Positions 20,822-33,448 of a stretch of 64,000 bases of DNA are shown here, in pieces. The DNA is from Diatrype stigma (Eukaryota; Ascomycota; Sordariomycetes; Xylariales; Diatrypaceae): positions 186,001 to 250,000 of the forward strand of contig JAKJXP020000049.1 of assembly GCA_022225965.2 (NCBI GenBank), written 5' to 3'. Position numbers and translations under genes: made by a program. Positions within the stretch are counted from its first letter, which is position 1, and every line of letters starts with the position of its first letter. A model generated the notes under the pieces. That model ran no database searches. It was not told the origin of the DNA and saw nothing but the letters and a program-made list of their open reading frames with translations.

Positions 20822-21749
20822 AATCGAGCTTCTGGGATCTGGTCATCAAAGGCTTGAAAGTTCTATTGAGCCAACGGGATCATAGCTGTACTTTGCCTTC
20901 AGTTACTACGTAGTAGGTAGGTAGAATTTATGAATATTTTCATCATCGTTATCGTTATCTCAATCATGAAATGCGAAGCAGAGCATCGGAGCATCGGTAT
21001 TTCGGATGACCGATCAGACCCACTCCCTACCTAGATTAGCCAAGCAAGCACCTTCAATTGCGGGCTTGCGGGCTTGCAGGCTTGGCAGGCTTGCTTCAAT
21101 TAACACCCCACGTTATCAAGATGTTGTCCGGGACCGCAAGAGTTGCCAGCTAGACTATTATAGGTAGCTGCTGTAATTCTGAAAATGATTGGCATCACGG
21201 CAAGATATGAAATCTATACTTCGTGCGAATCTTATGTATGTCGCATAGGTGGTGGAAGGGGAATTGGGAATACTGAGAGTAAAAGTCGGTACGAATACCT
21301 GTTTGAATATCACTTAAAGGAGCTGGCCAATTAAGCTCGTTTTGGTAAGTGACGCGCGAAAGCCCCGGTTACACGGTTCTGACGGTGCTAGTTATGCATA
21401 ATTAGAAACGGTTAGAGGCATACGACGCGACTTTACACACAGATAACGCGTTAATAGTCTCCACCAGCGCGTCTTCTGCCCGCCAGCAGCCAGAGAACCT
21501 GCCAACCAGCCAACCCCATGCCGCCAGCCCCATAGCAGTAAGTGGACATGTTCTAGGTATTTTGGCCCTGCTCTGTGGGTGCGGCCTGCACCTACTTCGT
21601 TCATACCAATTGGCCTTACATATTACTTTCATACTGCTTTCCACCTACTTTCCCAGTGTTGAGCATGCAATCTATAATCTGATATCCGGTCTTCCACAGT
21701 TTAGTTCAGTTCCCCTCTCTTGCTATCGTCCCCGAAGCCGACAGCCAAC
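20822..21749. other. Divergent intergenic region, PPR / POL1
   Basis: This 928-bp region must hold both promoters. The PPR-proximal part has TAGTAGGTAGGTAGA at 20910-20925 and a short direct repeat built on GGCTTGC near 21060-21095. The POL1-proximal part has the CGCG cluster listed separately. No open frame here has coding features. Confidence 0.6.
21351..21473. promoter_or_regulatory. Cluster of MCB-like CGCG elements upstream of POL1
   Basis: Four CGCG elements lie within 123 bp: GACGCGCGAA at 21351-21360, GACGCGA at 21424-21430, a perfect ACGCGT at 21446-21451, and AGCGCGTC (reverse GACGCGCT) at 21466-21473. They sit 277-400 bp before the POL1 start. ACGCGT is the MluI cell-cycle box bound by MBF, which drives POL1 and other S-phase genes at G1/S in yeasts. 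The assignment here is by motif match and by the identity of the downstream gene. Confidence 0.5.
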
Positions 21750-24700
21750 ATGTCGAAGGCATTGAGCAAGCGTAACAGGCTTGCCGAGCTCAAGGCTTTG
21801 CGGGCCTCGGGCAAGAAGGCCTTTGACACGTACGAGGTTGCCGAAGAGCAAGATTTATACGAAGAAGTCGACGAAAACCAATACAAGAAGATTGTCCGGG
21901 AGCGTCTAAACGAAGACGACTTCGTTGTCGACGATAACGGTGAGGGCTATGCCGACGATGGTCGTGAAGACTGGGACAGAGTCCACACGTACGACACTGA
22001 GAGCGAGGAAGATGAGTTGCTCCCTAGAGGGAAGGACCGTAAATCAGGTACGACATGTTGTTCGCGAACCACCCTACGCACCTGCTAATGGGCCCTAGAC
22101 AAGAGGAAGCGCGAAGAAGAGAAAGCGTCGCGAGATGCCAATGACCGTGACATCAGCGAATACTTCATGAAGGGGCGTACTGCCCCTCAACCAAAACCGA
22201 AGGTACGCTCACGGTGCTTGCATGCCTCATGCCCCTCTCCATATATACAGACCTAATATTCCCTCAAGGTTGTGAAAACCGAAGACGACGAAAAGTTCTT
22301 GGCAGATTTGCTAGGCGAGGTCGACACCAATATCCCAGCTCCCGTTTCACGCACCTCGAAGCGAAATAGGTCTCCGGAACGACGCCGAGCCCGCGTACTG
22401 TCTCCTATTCGTGAACCTCGTCAACCGATAGCCAAGAAACCAAGGCTTAGTGAGGAGCCATTACCGCCAACCCCCCAAGCCGACGACAACCTTGGTGCTG
22501 ATGATGACGATGCTTTCATTTCTGCTATGGATGACGACTTGCCACCACCGGCCGCGGACGTCGACATGAGCGATCCAGTCCCCTTACCGTCCTCCCCCAT
22601 AACGAAGGCGGTTGCGCGTAAGACTCAGACCAAAGTCGAGCCTGCAGAGGAAGATGAAGAAGATACGATGGAGGTCGCCCATGCTGGTACTATTACTACC
22701 ACTAGCGTCAATCTGTCGGCCACTCGTCCTATCAAGAAGTTGGCCAAACCAGACCCTTACCCAACACCTGCTAGCTCTTCTCCCGCAAAGGCCCCCGAGG
22801 TGGCAGTCGACTCATCATCGTGGAACCAGCTCACAGATAAGCTAGATGCTGTTAGCAGCTCGCCTCCTGAAGCTCGCAGTGTTGGAAAGATTGACTACAA
22901 GGATGCCATTGAGGAAGATGGTAGTCTTAACATGTTCTGGACAGATTATACCGAAGTCAATGGTTCCCTATGCCTATTCGGCAAGGTCTTGAACAAGAAG
23001 ACGAAGGCATACGTAAGCTGCTTTGTGAAAGTAGACAACATTCTCAGGAAGCTATACTTCTTGCCACGTCAGTATCGCCAGAAGGATGGGCGGGATACGA
23101 GCGAGGAGATCGGAATGATGGATGTCTACTCCGAGATTGACGAAATGATGACGAGGATGAAAGTTGACATGCACAAGATCAAGAAATGTGCGCGGAAGTA
23201 TGCTTTCGAACTGCCTGGCATCCCTAAGGAAGGACAATATCTCAAGCTCTTATATCCATACACAAGTAAGTCAAAGCAAACTGATACATCCTCTTATCAC
23301 CTACTCACTCTTAACAGAGCCTACCCTCGCCCCGGAGACGACGGGTGAAACGTTCTCCCATGTCTTTGGTACAAATACTGCATTATTTGAGCAGTTTGTT
23401 CTATGGAAGAACATCATGGGCCCATGCTGGCTGAAGATTAAGGATGCGGATTTTAGCACCCTCAAGAACGCTTCTCACGCGAAGCTCGAGGTGCTCGTTG
23501 ACCACCCCAACATGATCTCCACTTTGAGTGAATCCGACAACTTGGACGCACCTCCCCTTACCCTCATGAGTGTTGCCATGCGGACGACTTTCAACGCCAA
23601 GAGCAATAAGCAGGAGATTCTCGCAATCAGCGCTCGGGTCTACGAAAACATCTTGCTTAGCGATACGACACCAGCAGAGAAGCTTCCCTCCCGGACATTT
23701 ACCATTATGAGGCCCAACGGAAGTGCTTTCCCCTTAGGTTTCGAGCCGCTGGTAGCCGCAAGAAAGAAAGGCTTGATCAAGTTGTGCAAACAGGAGTCGG
23801 ATATTCTCTCCTTCTTCCTAGCGCAGATCGATGTAGCCGACCCCGATGTTTTGCTTGGTCACCAGCTGGAAGGAGTAGACTACAGCATTCTACTAAACCG
23901 GTTGCACGAGAAAAAAACGCCTCAATGGTCCCGTCTAGGACGACTCCGACGATCAGCATGGCCAACATCTATAGCAAAGGTTGGTGGCAATGTCTTTGCC
24001 GAACGCCAGATTATCTCGGGACGCTTGCTATGTGATCTGGCCAACGATGCAGGAAAGTCTGTGATGACCAAATGCCAATCTTGGAGCCTAACAGAAATGT
24101 GCAACATCTATCTTGGCGGAGACACCCGGCGGAGAGATGTTGATAACGACGTAGCCCTCAAGACTTGGGCTGCCGAGAAGCAAGGCCTGATGGACTACAT
24201 TACACATATGGAAGCGGACACCTACTTCGTTGCTGCCCTTGCGTTGAGGACTCAAATGTTACCCCTGACGAAGGTCTTGACCAATTTGGCAGGCAACTCA
24301 TGGGCGCGTACTTTAACGGGTACCCGAGCGGAACGGAACGAGTACATTCTCCTACACGAGTTCCATCGTAATAAATACATCTGCCCGGATAAGCAGGGCT
24401 TCAAGGGACGGCCTAAGCCTGATGAAGAGAACGAAGAAGATGGCGCAGATGCTAAGAAGAAAGACAAGTACAAGGGAGGTCTGGTGTTCGAGCCGGAGAA
24501 GGGTCTATATGACAAGTTTGTTCTTGTCATGGACTTCAACTCTTTGTATCCTTCTATCATCCAGGAATTTAACATCTGTTTCACAACTGTGGACCGAAGT
24601 GCATCGGTAAGGTTGCCTATGATTCCCTCCGAAGCAAGCTTGACTAACCATGGTTTTAGTCCGGCGATGAAGATGATGTCCCAGAAGTCCCGACAGAACA

Positions 24701-26441
24701 AGAGCAGGGCATCCTCCCAAGGCTTATTGCTACACTTGTTAGTCGACGACGGCAGGTCAAGTCGCTCATGAAGGACAAGAACGCAACGTCTGAGCAACTT
24801 GCTACCTGGGATATCAAGCAGCTTGCACTGAAGCTGACAGCCAACTCCATGTATGGATGTCTGGGATACACCAAGTCTCGGTTCTATGCAAGGCCTCTCG
24901 CCGTCCTCACAACCTACAAAGGCCGTGAAATTCTACGAAGCACCAAGGCCCTTGCCGAATCTAAATCTCTGCAGGTCATCTATGGTGACACAGACTCGGT
25001 CATGATCAATGCCAATGTCGATTCAGTAGCCGACGCTCTGAAAGTCGGTAATGAGTTCAAGAAGGCTGTCAACGAACACTACCGTCTACTTGAAATTGAC
25101 ATTGACAATATCTTCCGGCGTATCCTACTCCAGGCCAAGAAGAAGTACGCGGCTATCAACCTCGTAGAAGTACCAGGTGGCAAGTACGTCGAGAAGATGG
25201 AAGTTAAAGGTCTAGATATGAAGCGTCGAGAATATTGCGGTCTGTCAAAGGAGATCTCCACTCGTATCCTGAACGAAATCCTTTCGGGCGATGAGACCGA
25301 GGTTTCCATTCAACGCATACACGAGTACCTGCGAGAGATTTCCGGCAAGATGCGTGAAAACACCATCCCCGTCCAGAAGTACATCATCTACACACAGCTA
25401 GGCAAAGCACCGACGGAATACCCCAATGCCGACTCGATGCCTCAAGTACAAGTTGCGCTCCGAGAGATTGCTCGTGGCAAAAACGTCCGTCGCGGTGACG
25501 TTATCGCCTATGTCATAACTGGCGACAGCAAGTCATCTGAGGCTGTGGCTAAGCGGGCCTACACGCCGCAAGACGTGATCAAGGCGGATTCAGGCCTCCA
25601 GCCCGACGTGGAGTGGTACATCGGAAAGCAGATATTCCCTCCCGTCGAACGTCTCTGCGCCAACATCACTGGCACATCCACGTCGCAGTTGGCCGAGAAC
25701 CTTGGTCTCGACGTGCGCCGCTACGCCAACAACACCTCCTCGTACAACCAGTCGAGCTCCAACGACCTCGAGATCCACCCGCTGGAGTCGCAGATCCCCG
25801 ACGAGATCCGCTTCCGCGACTGCACGCGCCTGACCCTCCGCTGCCGGAAGTGCAAGACGAGCGCCCCGTTCGAGGGCCTGCTGCCCCCGCCATCCGAGAA
25901 CAACACGGATGGCGAGAGCGGCAGCAAGAGCAAGCCCATGACGATCACGCCGCAGGGCATCGCGTGCGGGGCCTGCTCGGCGCCGCTGCCGAACCTCAGC
26001 GTCGTGGCGCAGGTCGAGCACGCGGTGCGGGCGGCGGCGGCGCGCTACTATGAGGGCTGGCTCGTGTGCGACGACCCGCAGTGCGGGGCGCGCACGCGCC
26101 AGATGTCCGTCTACGGCACGCGGTGCCTGGGCCCGCGGGGCCTCGCGTCGGGCTGCCTCGGCCGCATGCGCTACGCCTACGGCGAGCGCGACGCCTACAA
26201 CCAGCTCGCGTACCTGGCGTCGCTGTGGGACGTCGAGAAGGTGCGCGCCCGCGCCCCGCAGGCCCTGGCGGGAAACCCCGCCGAGAAGGACCGCGTCCTC
26301 GCCCTCGCCGAGCACAACCGCGTCCGCTTCGCCACCGTCAAGACCGCCGTCGACCGCTACCTCGACAAGTGCGGGCGCCAGTGGGTCGCGATGGACACCC
26401 TGTTTGGTAAGCTCGGGTTTGCCGTCACTGCGACTGCCTGA
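21750..26441 (+). CDS. POL1: DNA polymerase alpha catalytic subunit
   Basis: Exons 21750-22047, 22099-22202, 22269-23265, 23318-24606 and 24660-26441 give 1489 residues, normal for this family-B polymerase. With primase it makes the RNA-DNA primers for all replication starts. The N-terminus (KALSKRNRLAELKALRASG) matches the Pol alpha N-terminal domain. The polymerase core has motif A DFNSLYPSIIQEFN (about residue 872), motif B in KLTANSMYGCLGYTKSRF, and motif C YGDTDSV (about 1004). KKYAAINLVE follows. The proofreading site is not intact in the expected place, as usual for Pol alpha. The C-terminus has two Cys clusters, starting with LRCRKCKTSAPF (about 1291) and with GIACGACSAPL, plus CDDPQCGARTRQ, for zinc binding and B-subunit contact. 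Start: ATG at 21750 opens the conserved N-terminus. The last ~750 bp is much more GC-rich than the rest. Confidence 0.96.
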
Positions 26442-27744
26442 TTATACGATGAATCGATGGACAGACGGGCGGCTCTGCGGTGTGTGCTCTAGGTTGGTTC
26501 ATCAATGGTGTGTGTGTAGGTAGTGTACCTCATGTATATAAAGCGCGTGTGGCTCCCGCCTGTCAGCAGCATCAGCAGCAGTACCTAGGTAGGTACTTAC
26601 TGGTCATGATGTTTGAGGGGAGGCCTAGGGATGTATGATGGGTGCGTGCGTGCGCGCAGTTACGAGTTGCTTGGCTATCCGGCAGGCTTGTTTGGTCGAT
26701 CACCCCTTGGTTTTGTTTCACTTTGATAGGGAATGGTGTTCGGTGTTCCTGGGTAACCTACTTACATAGGCAATGAATGGATGGATGGACGGACGAATCG
26801 GTAGACGCCAAATATGGTGGCTGGCTGAATCGATAGTATTAGGCTAGAAGCTATTCACTGTAATGCAATATATGAGTTACTCTTGAGAGAAAAGCGGCAG
26901 AATGAAATGAATAGCTTGAGGGTATACCGTCGATAGTATTCGTATTGACTTGCTTGCTGTACGCAAACGGTTATGATTAAGTGACATCGAGGGTGGAGTC
27001 ATTGATAAGAATAATGAACCTAGTCACGATAGTTATATACGATACTATCAAGTCGTCGCGGGTCGAACGGATAGGATGGTGTGTGTGTACCTATATGTCG
27101 GTACCTAGAGACTTTTCGTAGACCAACCACCCAAAAATCTGGAGCGCCGGGAGGTTCATGTCGTTTTTGCCGCACCCTCTAGTTGACTAAAGCACGCAAG
27201 CCCAGTACTGAGTGCCGAGATACTTACACACCCATGAGGCGTAGTTGTACAGTATAGCCCTAACTTGGGAGTCGGATACTCTGCTAAACTTACCACATAA
27301 TAAATTCATATTAGACGTATGCTACATAGTCACCGCTGCTCCCCTATGGTCAAAACAATAAGCAGTGATTATATATGCTTTAAGCAATCATCTACAGGCG
27401 GCACAAGACGAGCAAAGTTGTTTCTGTTCCTTGAGAATTTTTTTCAGAACTGTCAAATTTTCGGTTGGGCCGCCACTGGCCGGGGCTGTTTGGTCTGTCT
27501 AGAGGTTAAAGATGGTGTACAATTGGCCCGAAAGCTAGCGATCCTGGCCTTGCGTTGCCTTGCCATGTGTCTGTCTGTCCTTCAGCCCAGCCCTCTCCCT
27601 CCCCCCCTACTGACTCCTGTTTCCTTCTACTCCCTCTCCTCCCCCTTTCCCTCCCCAGCCGTCAAGGCACACATAACGGGATCTATGTTAGATGTGTCAT
27701 GAAAAAGAACCTTCTCTCGTAGTTAGACTACTTCAGGAGGGAGC

Positions 27745-27764
27745 AGCTAGCTAATTAGCTAGCT
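27745..27764. repeat. 20-bp perfect palindrome
   Basis: AGCTAGCTAATTAGCTAGCT is its own reverse complement. It lies mid-way between the 3' ends of POL1 and eIF4G. As RNA it could form a hairpin from either convergent transcript, so a role in 3'-end formation is possible but unproven. Confidence 0.8.
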
Positions 27765-27839
27765 TCATTCATGCGCCTGGCAAGCCCGCGCATCTGCCAG
27801 CGGACTGGGCAATGGAGCGACCAAGCGAGCGAATACCTA

Positions 27840-27877
27840 ACCCATGACCATAACCATGACCATAACCATGACCATGA
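27840..27877. repeat. CATGACCATAAC short tandem array
   Basis: About three copies of a 12-bp unit made of CCATGA and CCATAA hexamers, 38 bp in all. It is intergenic and no function is visible. Confidence 0.8.
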
Positions 27878-28577
27878 CCATCCACCCTCTGCGCCGTGAT
27901 GTTCATGCCCATGAGGAAAGGAACGAGGACGCCGTCGAAGAGAACGAAAGAGGGAAGCAAAAGCGAGGAATGACGGTCAGTGGCGAACTCCAACATGATG
28001 ACCAAATGGGTCTGCATGCAATCAAGAAATACAATAACGCTCTCCCCCTGTTGACGCTCTCCGGCAATCATCTCCCAGCCGAAACCAGCACTGCCCTAGC
28101 GCGCTCATTCCGTACGTATGTCTCCGAGATCATCGACCTCATGGCCTCATGACCCCTCGTTATCGCGTGTTCCATTTGCCTGTTTCTCCTCCTTATTCGC
28201 TTCGATCCTGGGTAGAGCGACTCGCGTGCAGACTGGGCACGCATTATGAAGCATGTACAAGCGAGCCAGCAAGCGAACCGATATGATACCATGAGAAAAG
28301 CATGAAGAAAAAGTATGAAACATAGGTTGGGAAGTCTTGAAGAAATAATAAATTGCGGGGAAATGGCGTCCTTTTAACAGACGCCGATGGATCGTGGGAG
28401 GGTAACTCTATCCGAGATAAGAGGTATCACAACGAGTAAGAAAAGCGAAAAGCCAGACAGAAACTTTTCAGAAAACATTTTGTAAGCCCCCGTAAATGCA
28501 ATCCAGTCCAGTTCCTAGTCTATCGCAACGATGCTGCCGCAAATGCGAGACGTTTGATCTATGGGATTCGGAATCTA

Positions 28578-31500
28578 TCAGTTACCCCGTCTAGACGTGT
28601 CAGGGACAGCCTTGGACAGGGCGGGTGACGCCGCCGTGCTGGGCGGCGAGGCTGGGTGCTCTGATTCTCCCATGTTGGCGAGCAGACTAGACGCGTGTTA
28701 GTACATTCCGCATTCTGTATGCTTTGTCCCATCGACGGGGTTGGGGTACTTTACCTGAACGCATTGGTGCTACTCTCCTTCACTGGAGGTGTTCCCGTTC
28801 GCGAAGAGGCACCCGAGTCTTCTGCACCGCGACTCAGTGAGCCGCCAGGGCCGAGGCGCCGTCCGCTATTGCTGCGCGAACCGAACATCGAGGTCGGTCC
28901 AAGAGTAACGTTGGAGCTAGAGGCACGGTTCGCACCACCCTTCAGACGACGCAGATCGTCCATGCCGATTTGATTCGGAGCGGCTTGCGGGAAACCTTGA
29001 TAGCCTCTGGCATCACCACGGCCAGTTGCCATTCGGCCGCCAGGACCGCCTCGTTGACTTCCGCGCGCGGCTTCAGCGGCTTTCTGGGCCGCCGCTGCCT
29101 CAGCCTCAGCTCGCACTTCCTCCAAGGTCTTGGGCCCTTTGTTGGCTTCTTTCGAGTGCCAGCTGGCCTTCCTCAAGTCGATAACGTCCAGCAACATGAA
29201 CTGAAGTCGACTGTTCAGGTCGGGAATGTTCATCATGCTTTCAATGCGCTGGAAGTAGGCATCCATCATAAGCCTGCCCTTCTCGGTTGCGTCCAAGTTG
29301 CCACCAATGGTCCGCAGTAGCTTCGAAAGCGATTCAACCTCGGCTTCATCAGGTGTTCCTTGATAGTCCACAAGTTTCTTGACACATTCGTGCATGATAC
29401 GTTCAGTAAGCATGCCGAGCTTGTAGAGCTCACCAATGAACTGTACCAATCCGAGACCGCGCCGCTTGGCGGCAGCAGCAATGTAGTACTCGTCCGAAAG
29501 CATAGCCGCCTCGAGTGTTTTCTTGTCCTCGCCTTCTTTCGGCTCCGGGAGGGCTGGCTTCCAGCCGCGCTCGAACTCTTCCTGGCATCGGTTGAGCAGG
29601 TACTTTCGGAACAAGGCGCCTCCGCTGACGACTGTGCCGGTCCGGTCGCGAATGTTCTCATCACGGATCTCGGGGCTCATCATCTCCAACATACGCTTGC
29701 AGAATTTAGCGTACATTGAAGCCCAGTGGGCCTCATCGGTGGCCTTTTCAAAGGTAAGCTGGATAACCTGTCGAAGCGTTCTGCCATCACTCTCGTCCTT
29801 GGACTGGCCGGCAATCTGGAGGATCTGATCCGAAATCCTGTCGAAGTTCTCGGGCGTCATCTTGTTCAGCGCAGCCTTGACCTTCCGCTGGACCAGTTGA
29901 GGGTCCAAATGACCGTCGGGTGCAACAGTTGCCGCCGCAGGCTTACCAATACTGGTAGGCTTCCAGCCTGTCTGCGATATCGTGAGAGCTTCAAGCTTGG
30001 CGCCATGGGTAAGCGGCATAGTCTTAGCCTGCTGCGCTTCTGCCTTGGCATTGAATCCGCTCTGCTGCTTGCTAGCATTCCGGCGGCTACCTTGCCTGGG
30101 CGAGTTCGGGATGTTGGACATGTTGGCGCTAGAGGATGTTCTAGACATCGAAGCACCGCCTGGGAAGCCACTTCGTGGTCCTGGGAAGCTGCCCATCGGG
30201 TTTATAGGAGGGCGTGGCATGTTCCCGGCCGACATTGCCATGCGCTGCTCCGAGGTGGTTCCAGGAGGCAGAGTTCGGCCTCCAGGGGCTCCAAAGCTGC
30301 CCATGGCAGGGAAGGCACCAGCACCACCTCTAGAGTTCTGCCGGCCAGAGCCACCTGCTGGGGTTCGAACCGAGGAAGACCGCGATCCGCCGTCACCGTC
30401 ACCGATAAGAGTCTTGACCTGCTGGTGGAAATCAAGCGATGGCTGTTCGGTGAAGACACCCTTGAACTGTAGCAAGAAACCTGGGTCATACTTGAATGAT
30501 GTACCCTTCTTGGCAACTGCCGCGTTCAGAGCGGGGTTGGGAGAATTGATGCCTGGAGGATATATGTCGGTTTTGATGACATCAAGAAGCCTAGCTGTCT
30601 TGAGTGACTGTAGAGCCGCACTAGGTTGTGGCGGCTCTACCGAGCTAGTCTTCAGAGGAGCAAGGTTAAGCGCTGCAGGCTTGGGACCACGCCCACTGGG
30701 ACCAGGCTTGACACTCGATGCAGCCGATGGCTTATCACTGAGGGAAAGATTTGCCAGCTTTGAAGTAGCTTCGGTAGTTGAGGCGGCAGCATCCTTGCCA
30801 GACGTCTGCTGGCGCGCAAGTATATCCGCCACAGAGGCAGACGGCTTCTCACCGCCGCTCTCTCTCTCCTTTAAGCGGCGCGCCTCTTTCTCATTTTCGA
30901 GGCGTTCCATCTCGGCTTCAGCCTCGCGAAGCTTCCGGTCGTTCTCGGCAGCATTGGCTTTTCTCGATTCCTCCTCAGCCTTCTTCTTGAGCTCTCGTTC
31001 GGCCTGTCGCTTGGCTTCCCGTTCTGCCTCTTCTTTCTCGCGCTTCGCATCGGCCTCTTCCATCTCACGAATGACGCGCTCAATGTCGTCCTCCTCATCA
31101 GCCTTGGACGCTTCTTCTTTGGCGCTCTGTTCGGCTAATTTGGCATCTGCCTCCGCCTTATCTTCGGCCTCTTTCTTGGCTTTGGCCTCTTCGGCAGCCT
31201 TGGCAGCCTTGGCTTCTTCTTGTTTCTTAGCTTCGGCTTCTGCTTCTGCTTCTGCCTGTGCCTTTGCCTGTGCCTGGGCCTGGGCCTTTGCCTCTTCTTC
31301 CTCTTTAGCTTTTGCGGCCTGAGCTTTCTCTTCCTCGGCAGCCTTAGCCGCCGCCGCCGCCTCCTCCTCCTTTGCCTTCTCGGCGCTAGCCGCCTGCTTC
31401 ATCTTCTCTTTGAACTCGTTCCGAACCTCCTCCGCTGTCTTCGTAGCCGCGCTTTCTGACCGGCTATGCGAAGGTGCAGAGGGAGTAGAAGGCTTTGGTG

Positions 31501-33448
31501 GTGGGGTAGGAGTAGAAGAGACGATAGGAGGGGTTTTAGAGTGCTGGCTTGGGGGAGCAGGAGAAGCGGGTGTCTTGAGGCGAGAGAAATCGAGTGTCTC
31601 GCCGTTCTCATTCTTGATTGAGATAGCACAGCTCTTCTTTATTGGGCGAGTGAACTGAGGTGATTGGACCACCGTGGGCTTCACCGTGGAAGGGTGTGGT
31701 TGTGGTGTGCCCTGCGGCATGGCAGGTGGTGCCGTCTGACTTGTGCTAGAGGTAGGCCTGTGATCAGATATCTGCGAAGAGGTACGAGACATAGGTTGGC
31801 CGCCAGGAGGGTTGTATGGGCCTGGGGCATAAGGCATCTGGTAGCTAGGTGCAGGGGATTGGCCCTGCCCATGCATCATGGGATACTGGGGGTAGCCTTG
31901 CATAGGCATCGCCTGTCTCATGTTCGGGTCGTAATGGCCTGGATAATAATTCTGTTTTGCGTCGGTCAGTAAGCGATCAAAATTGCCACTCTCTGGCGAG
32001 AGATCTATGCTTGGGCCCAATCTATGGGGCAATGGTTGGAGGGCAGTGAAGGGTGGTTGCAGTTGAGGAATCAGGGGTGGTTGATCCGACACGCGGGACA
32101 TATCTGCCTTATCAGGTAGGAATGGACCGCGCTCCGCGCCATTGCGCGGATGATCAAAGCGCCTACTATAGCGCCGGTGGTTGTTGTAATCTTGACCGTC
32201 TTTGAAAGAGTCGGTCTGGTAGGCGTGACTCGAGTACTTCTCGTTGTCACGGCGAGGACCACCTTTTCTCTTGCCATATTTCGGGTGTTGGGAGTCATGA
32301 GTGGAGAATGAAAGGGAAGGGGGTGTTACTTGTGGGGTGGGCCCCATTGGAGGGGGCTGGTAGTAGAAGGGCGCAGCATTCATGCCCTGAGGCATATGCG
32401 GTTGTGGTTGATGAGGCATTGCCGGAGCCAAAGCCGGGCTTCGGTGCTGGGGCGGCGGCGTGCCGAACTGTTGCTGACGGCTATTTGGGAAAGGGCCTGG
32501 GACACCGCCTCGTCCTTGGTTAGGAGGGCCTCGGTAGTTCGGATTAGGAGGGTAGCCTGTATTGTGATGGCTATTGTTAAAGTTATTGTTGTAGCCACCA
32601 CGGCCGCGTCCTGCGCCGTAATTGCCACGGCCCATTCCCCCTTGAGGAACAGACTGATTGTTCATATCGGCGTGACTGTGGCTCGAATTTCTTCTCATAT
32701 GGGGGGAGGGATGGGATCCAAGCGAGTTCGGGTCCTGCGACATTGAGGGCGTTCGCATGTGGGTACGCTACAGAGCCAGTGTTAGTTACGAACCACTATA
32801 TTCATGCAGAAAAATCGGAAGGGGGGGAAGGTCAGGTCTAATGGTGCTTGCATCGTCTCTACTACTTACATCACCATCACCGTTGAAACTGCCGAAGGTC
32901 ATGGAAGCGCCTTGCTGGGCGCTGGAAGGAGGTCGGCCACCACTAGCAGATGGCAGTGGAATAGGCGAAGGCGAGTTCGCGGGCGAAGTTGCCCGAGGGT
33001 TTGATTGGCTTCCCGGAATGGCAATGGGAGCTGAGACTGGGGCGGGTGAGCTGTGCGAAACAGCAGGGGATTCGAATCCAAACTGGATGCCACTCTTGGG
33101 AGCGGCTGCGCTACCGTTGGAATAGCTGGGACCGTTACTAATGGTTACTGAGGGGGTCCGCTTGTGCGACTCTCCGTTGACGGACGATGTGCCGTGAGCG
33201 ACAGTGGGGACAGCGGGCATGATGTTGGGCCGGCCGTTCATAGGCGAGATAGAGGACGACTTCGCATGTTGCGGCGTGGGCACAGACGATCCAGCCGCGA
33301 CAACTGGCTGACTAGAACCGGGGGCAACCACGGGAGCCGAAGATTGCTTCTTAGCTGCGCCAGCAGCAGAAGCGTAAGACGGCACGGAGGCGTTCGCGGA
33401 AGAGGTGGTCGCCTGGCTTGGGGTTTGTTGAGGGGCAGTGGAAGTCAT
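28578..33448 (-). CDS. TIF4631: Translation initiation factor eIF4G
   Basis: Exons 32870-33448, 28755-32767 and 28578-28686 give 1566 residues. eIF4G is the scaffold of the eIF4F cap complex, joining eIF4E, eIF4A and poly(A)-binding protein to recruit the 40S subunit. The N-terminal half is disordered, with Gly/Arg/Asn-rich (GRGNYGAGRGRGGYN) and Pro/Gln-rich stretches. A ~190-residue Ala/Glu/Lys segment (about 645-835) is predicted to be a long charged helix. The eIF4E-binding motif YDPGFLL occurs at about 953. The MIF4G domain spans roughly 1150-1400 (VQRKVKAALNKMTPENFD to RLQFMLLDVIDLR). The C-terminus is Arg/Gly/Ser-rich. The last exon was found by its splice sites: GTAAAG donor after TTCAG, acceptor CTAG. 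It ends with SLLANMGESEHPASPP and further Ser/Pro/Ala-rich sequence; without it the frame would stop at the splice donor. The yeast symbol denotes the family, not a specific paralogue. Confidence 0.94.

Larger units (their letters stand above)
26442..28577. other. Convergent intergenic region, POL1 / eIF4G
   Basis: 2.1 kb between two converging genes. It contains TAGGTACC words (26580-26600), a 20-bp perfect palindrome (27745-27764) and a short 12-bp-period array (27840-27877). Open frames at 27319-27702 (+) and 27769-28152 (both strands) are low-complexity or lack family features. No gene is called. Confidence 0.55.

Noticed and set aside
29982..31322. 446-codon open frame on the plus strand
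   Set aside because: It lies wholly antisense to the eIF4G coding exon and its Ala/Ser/Phe-rich, repetitive composition mirrors the Glu/Ala/Lys repeats of that gene. It is a shadow frame.
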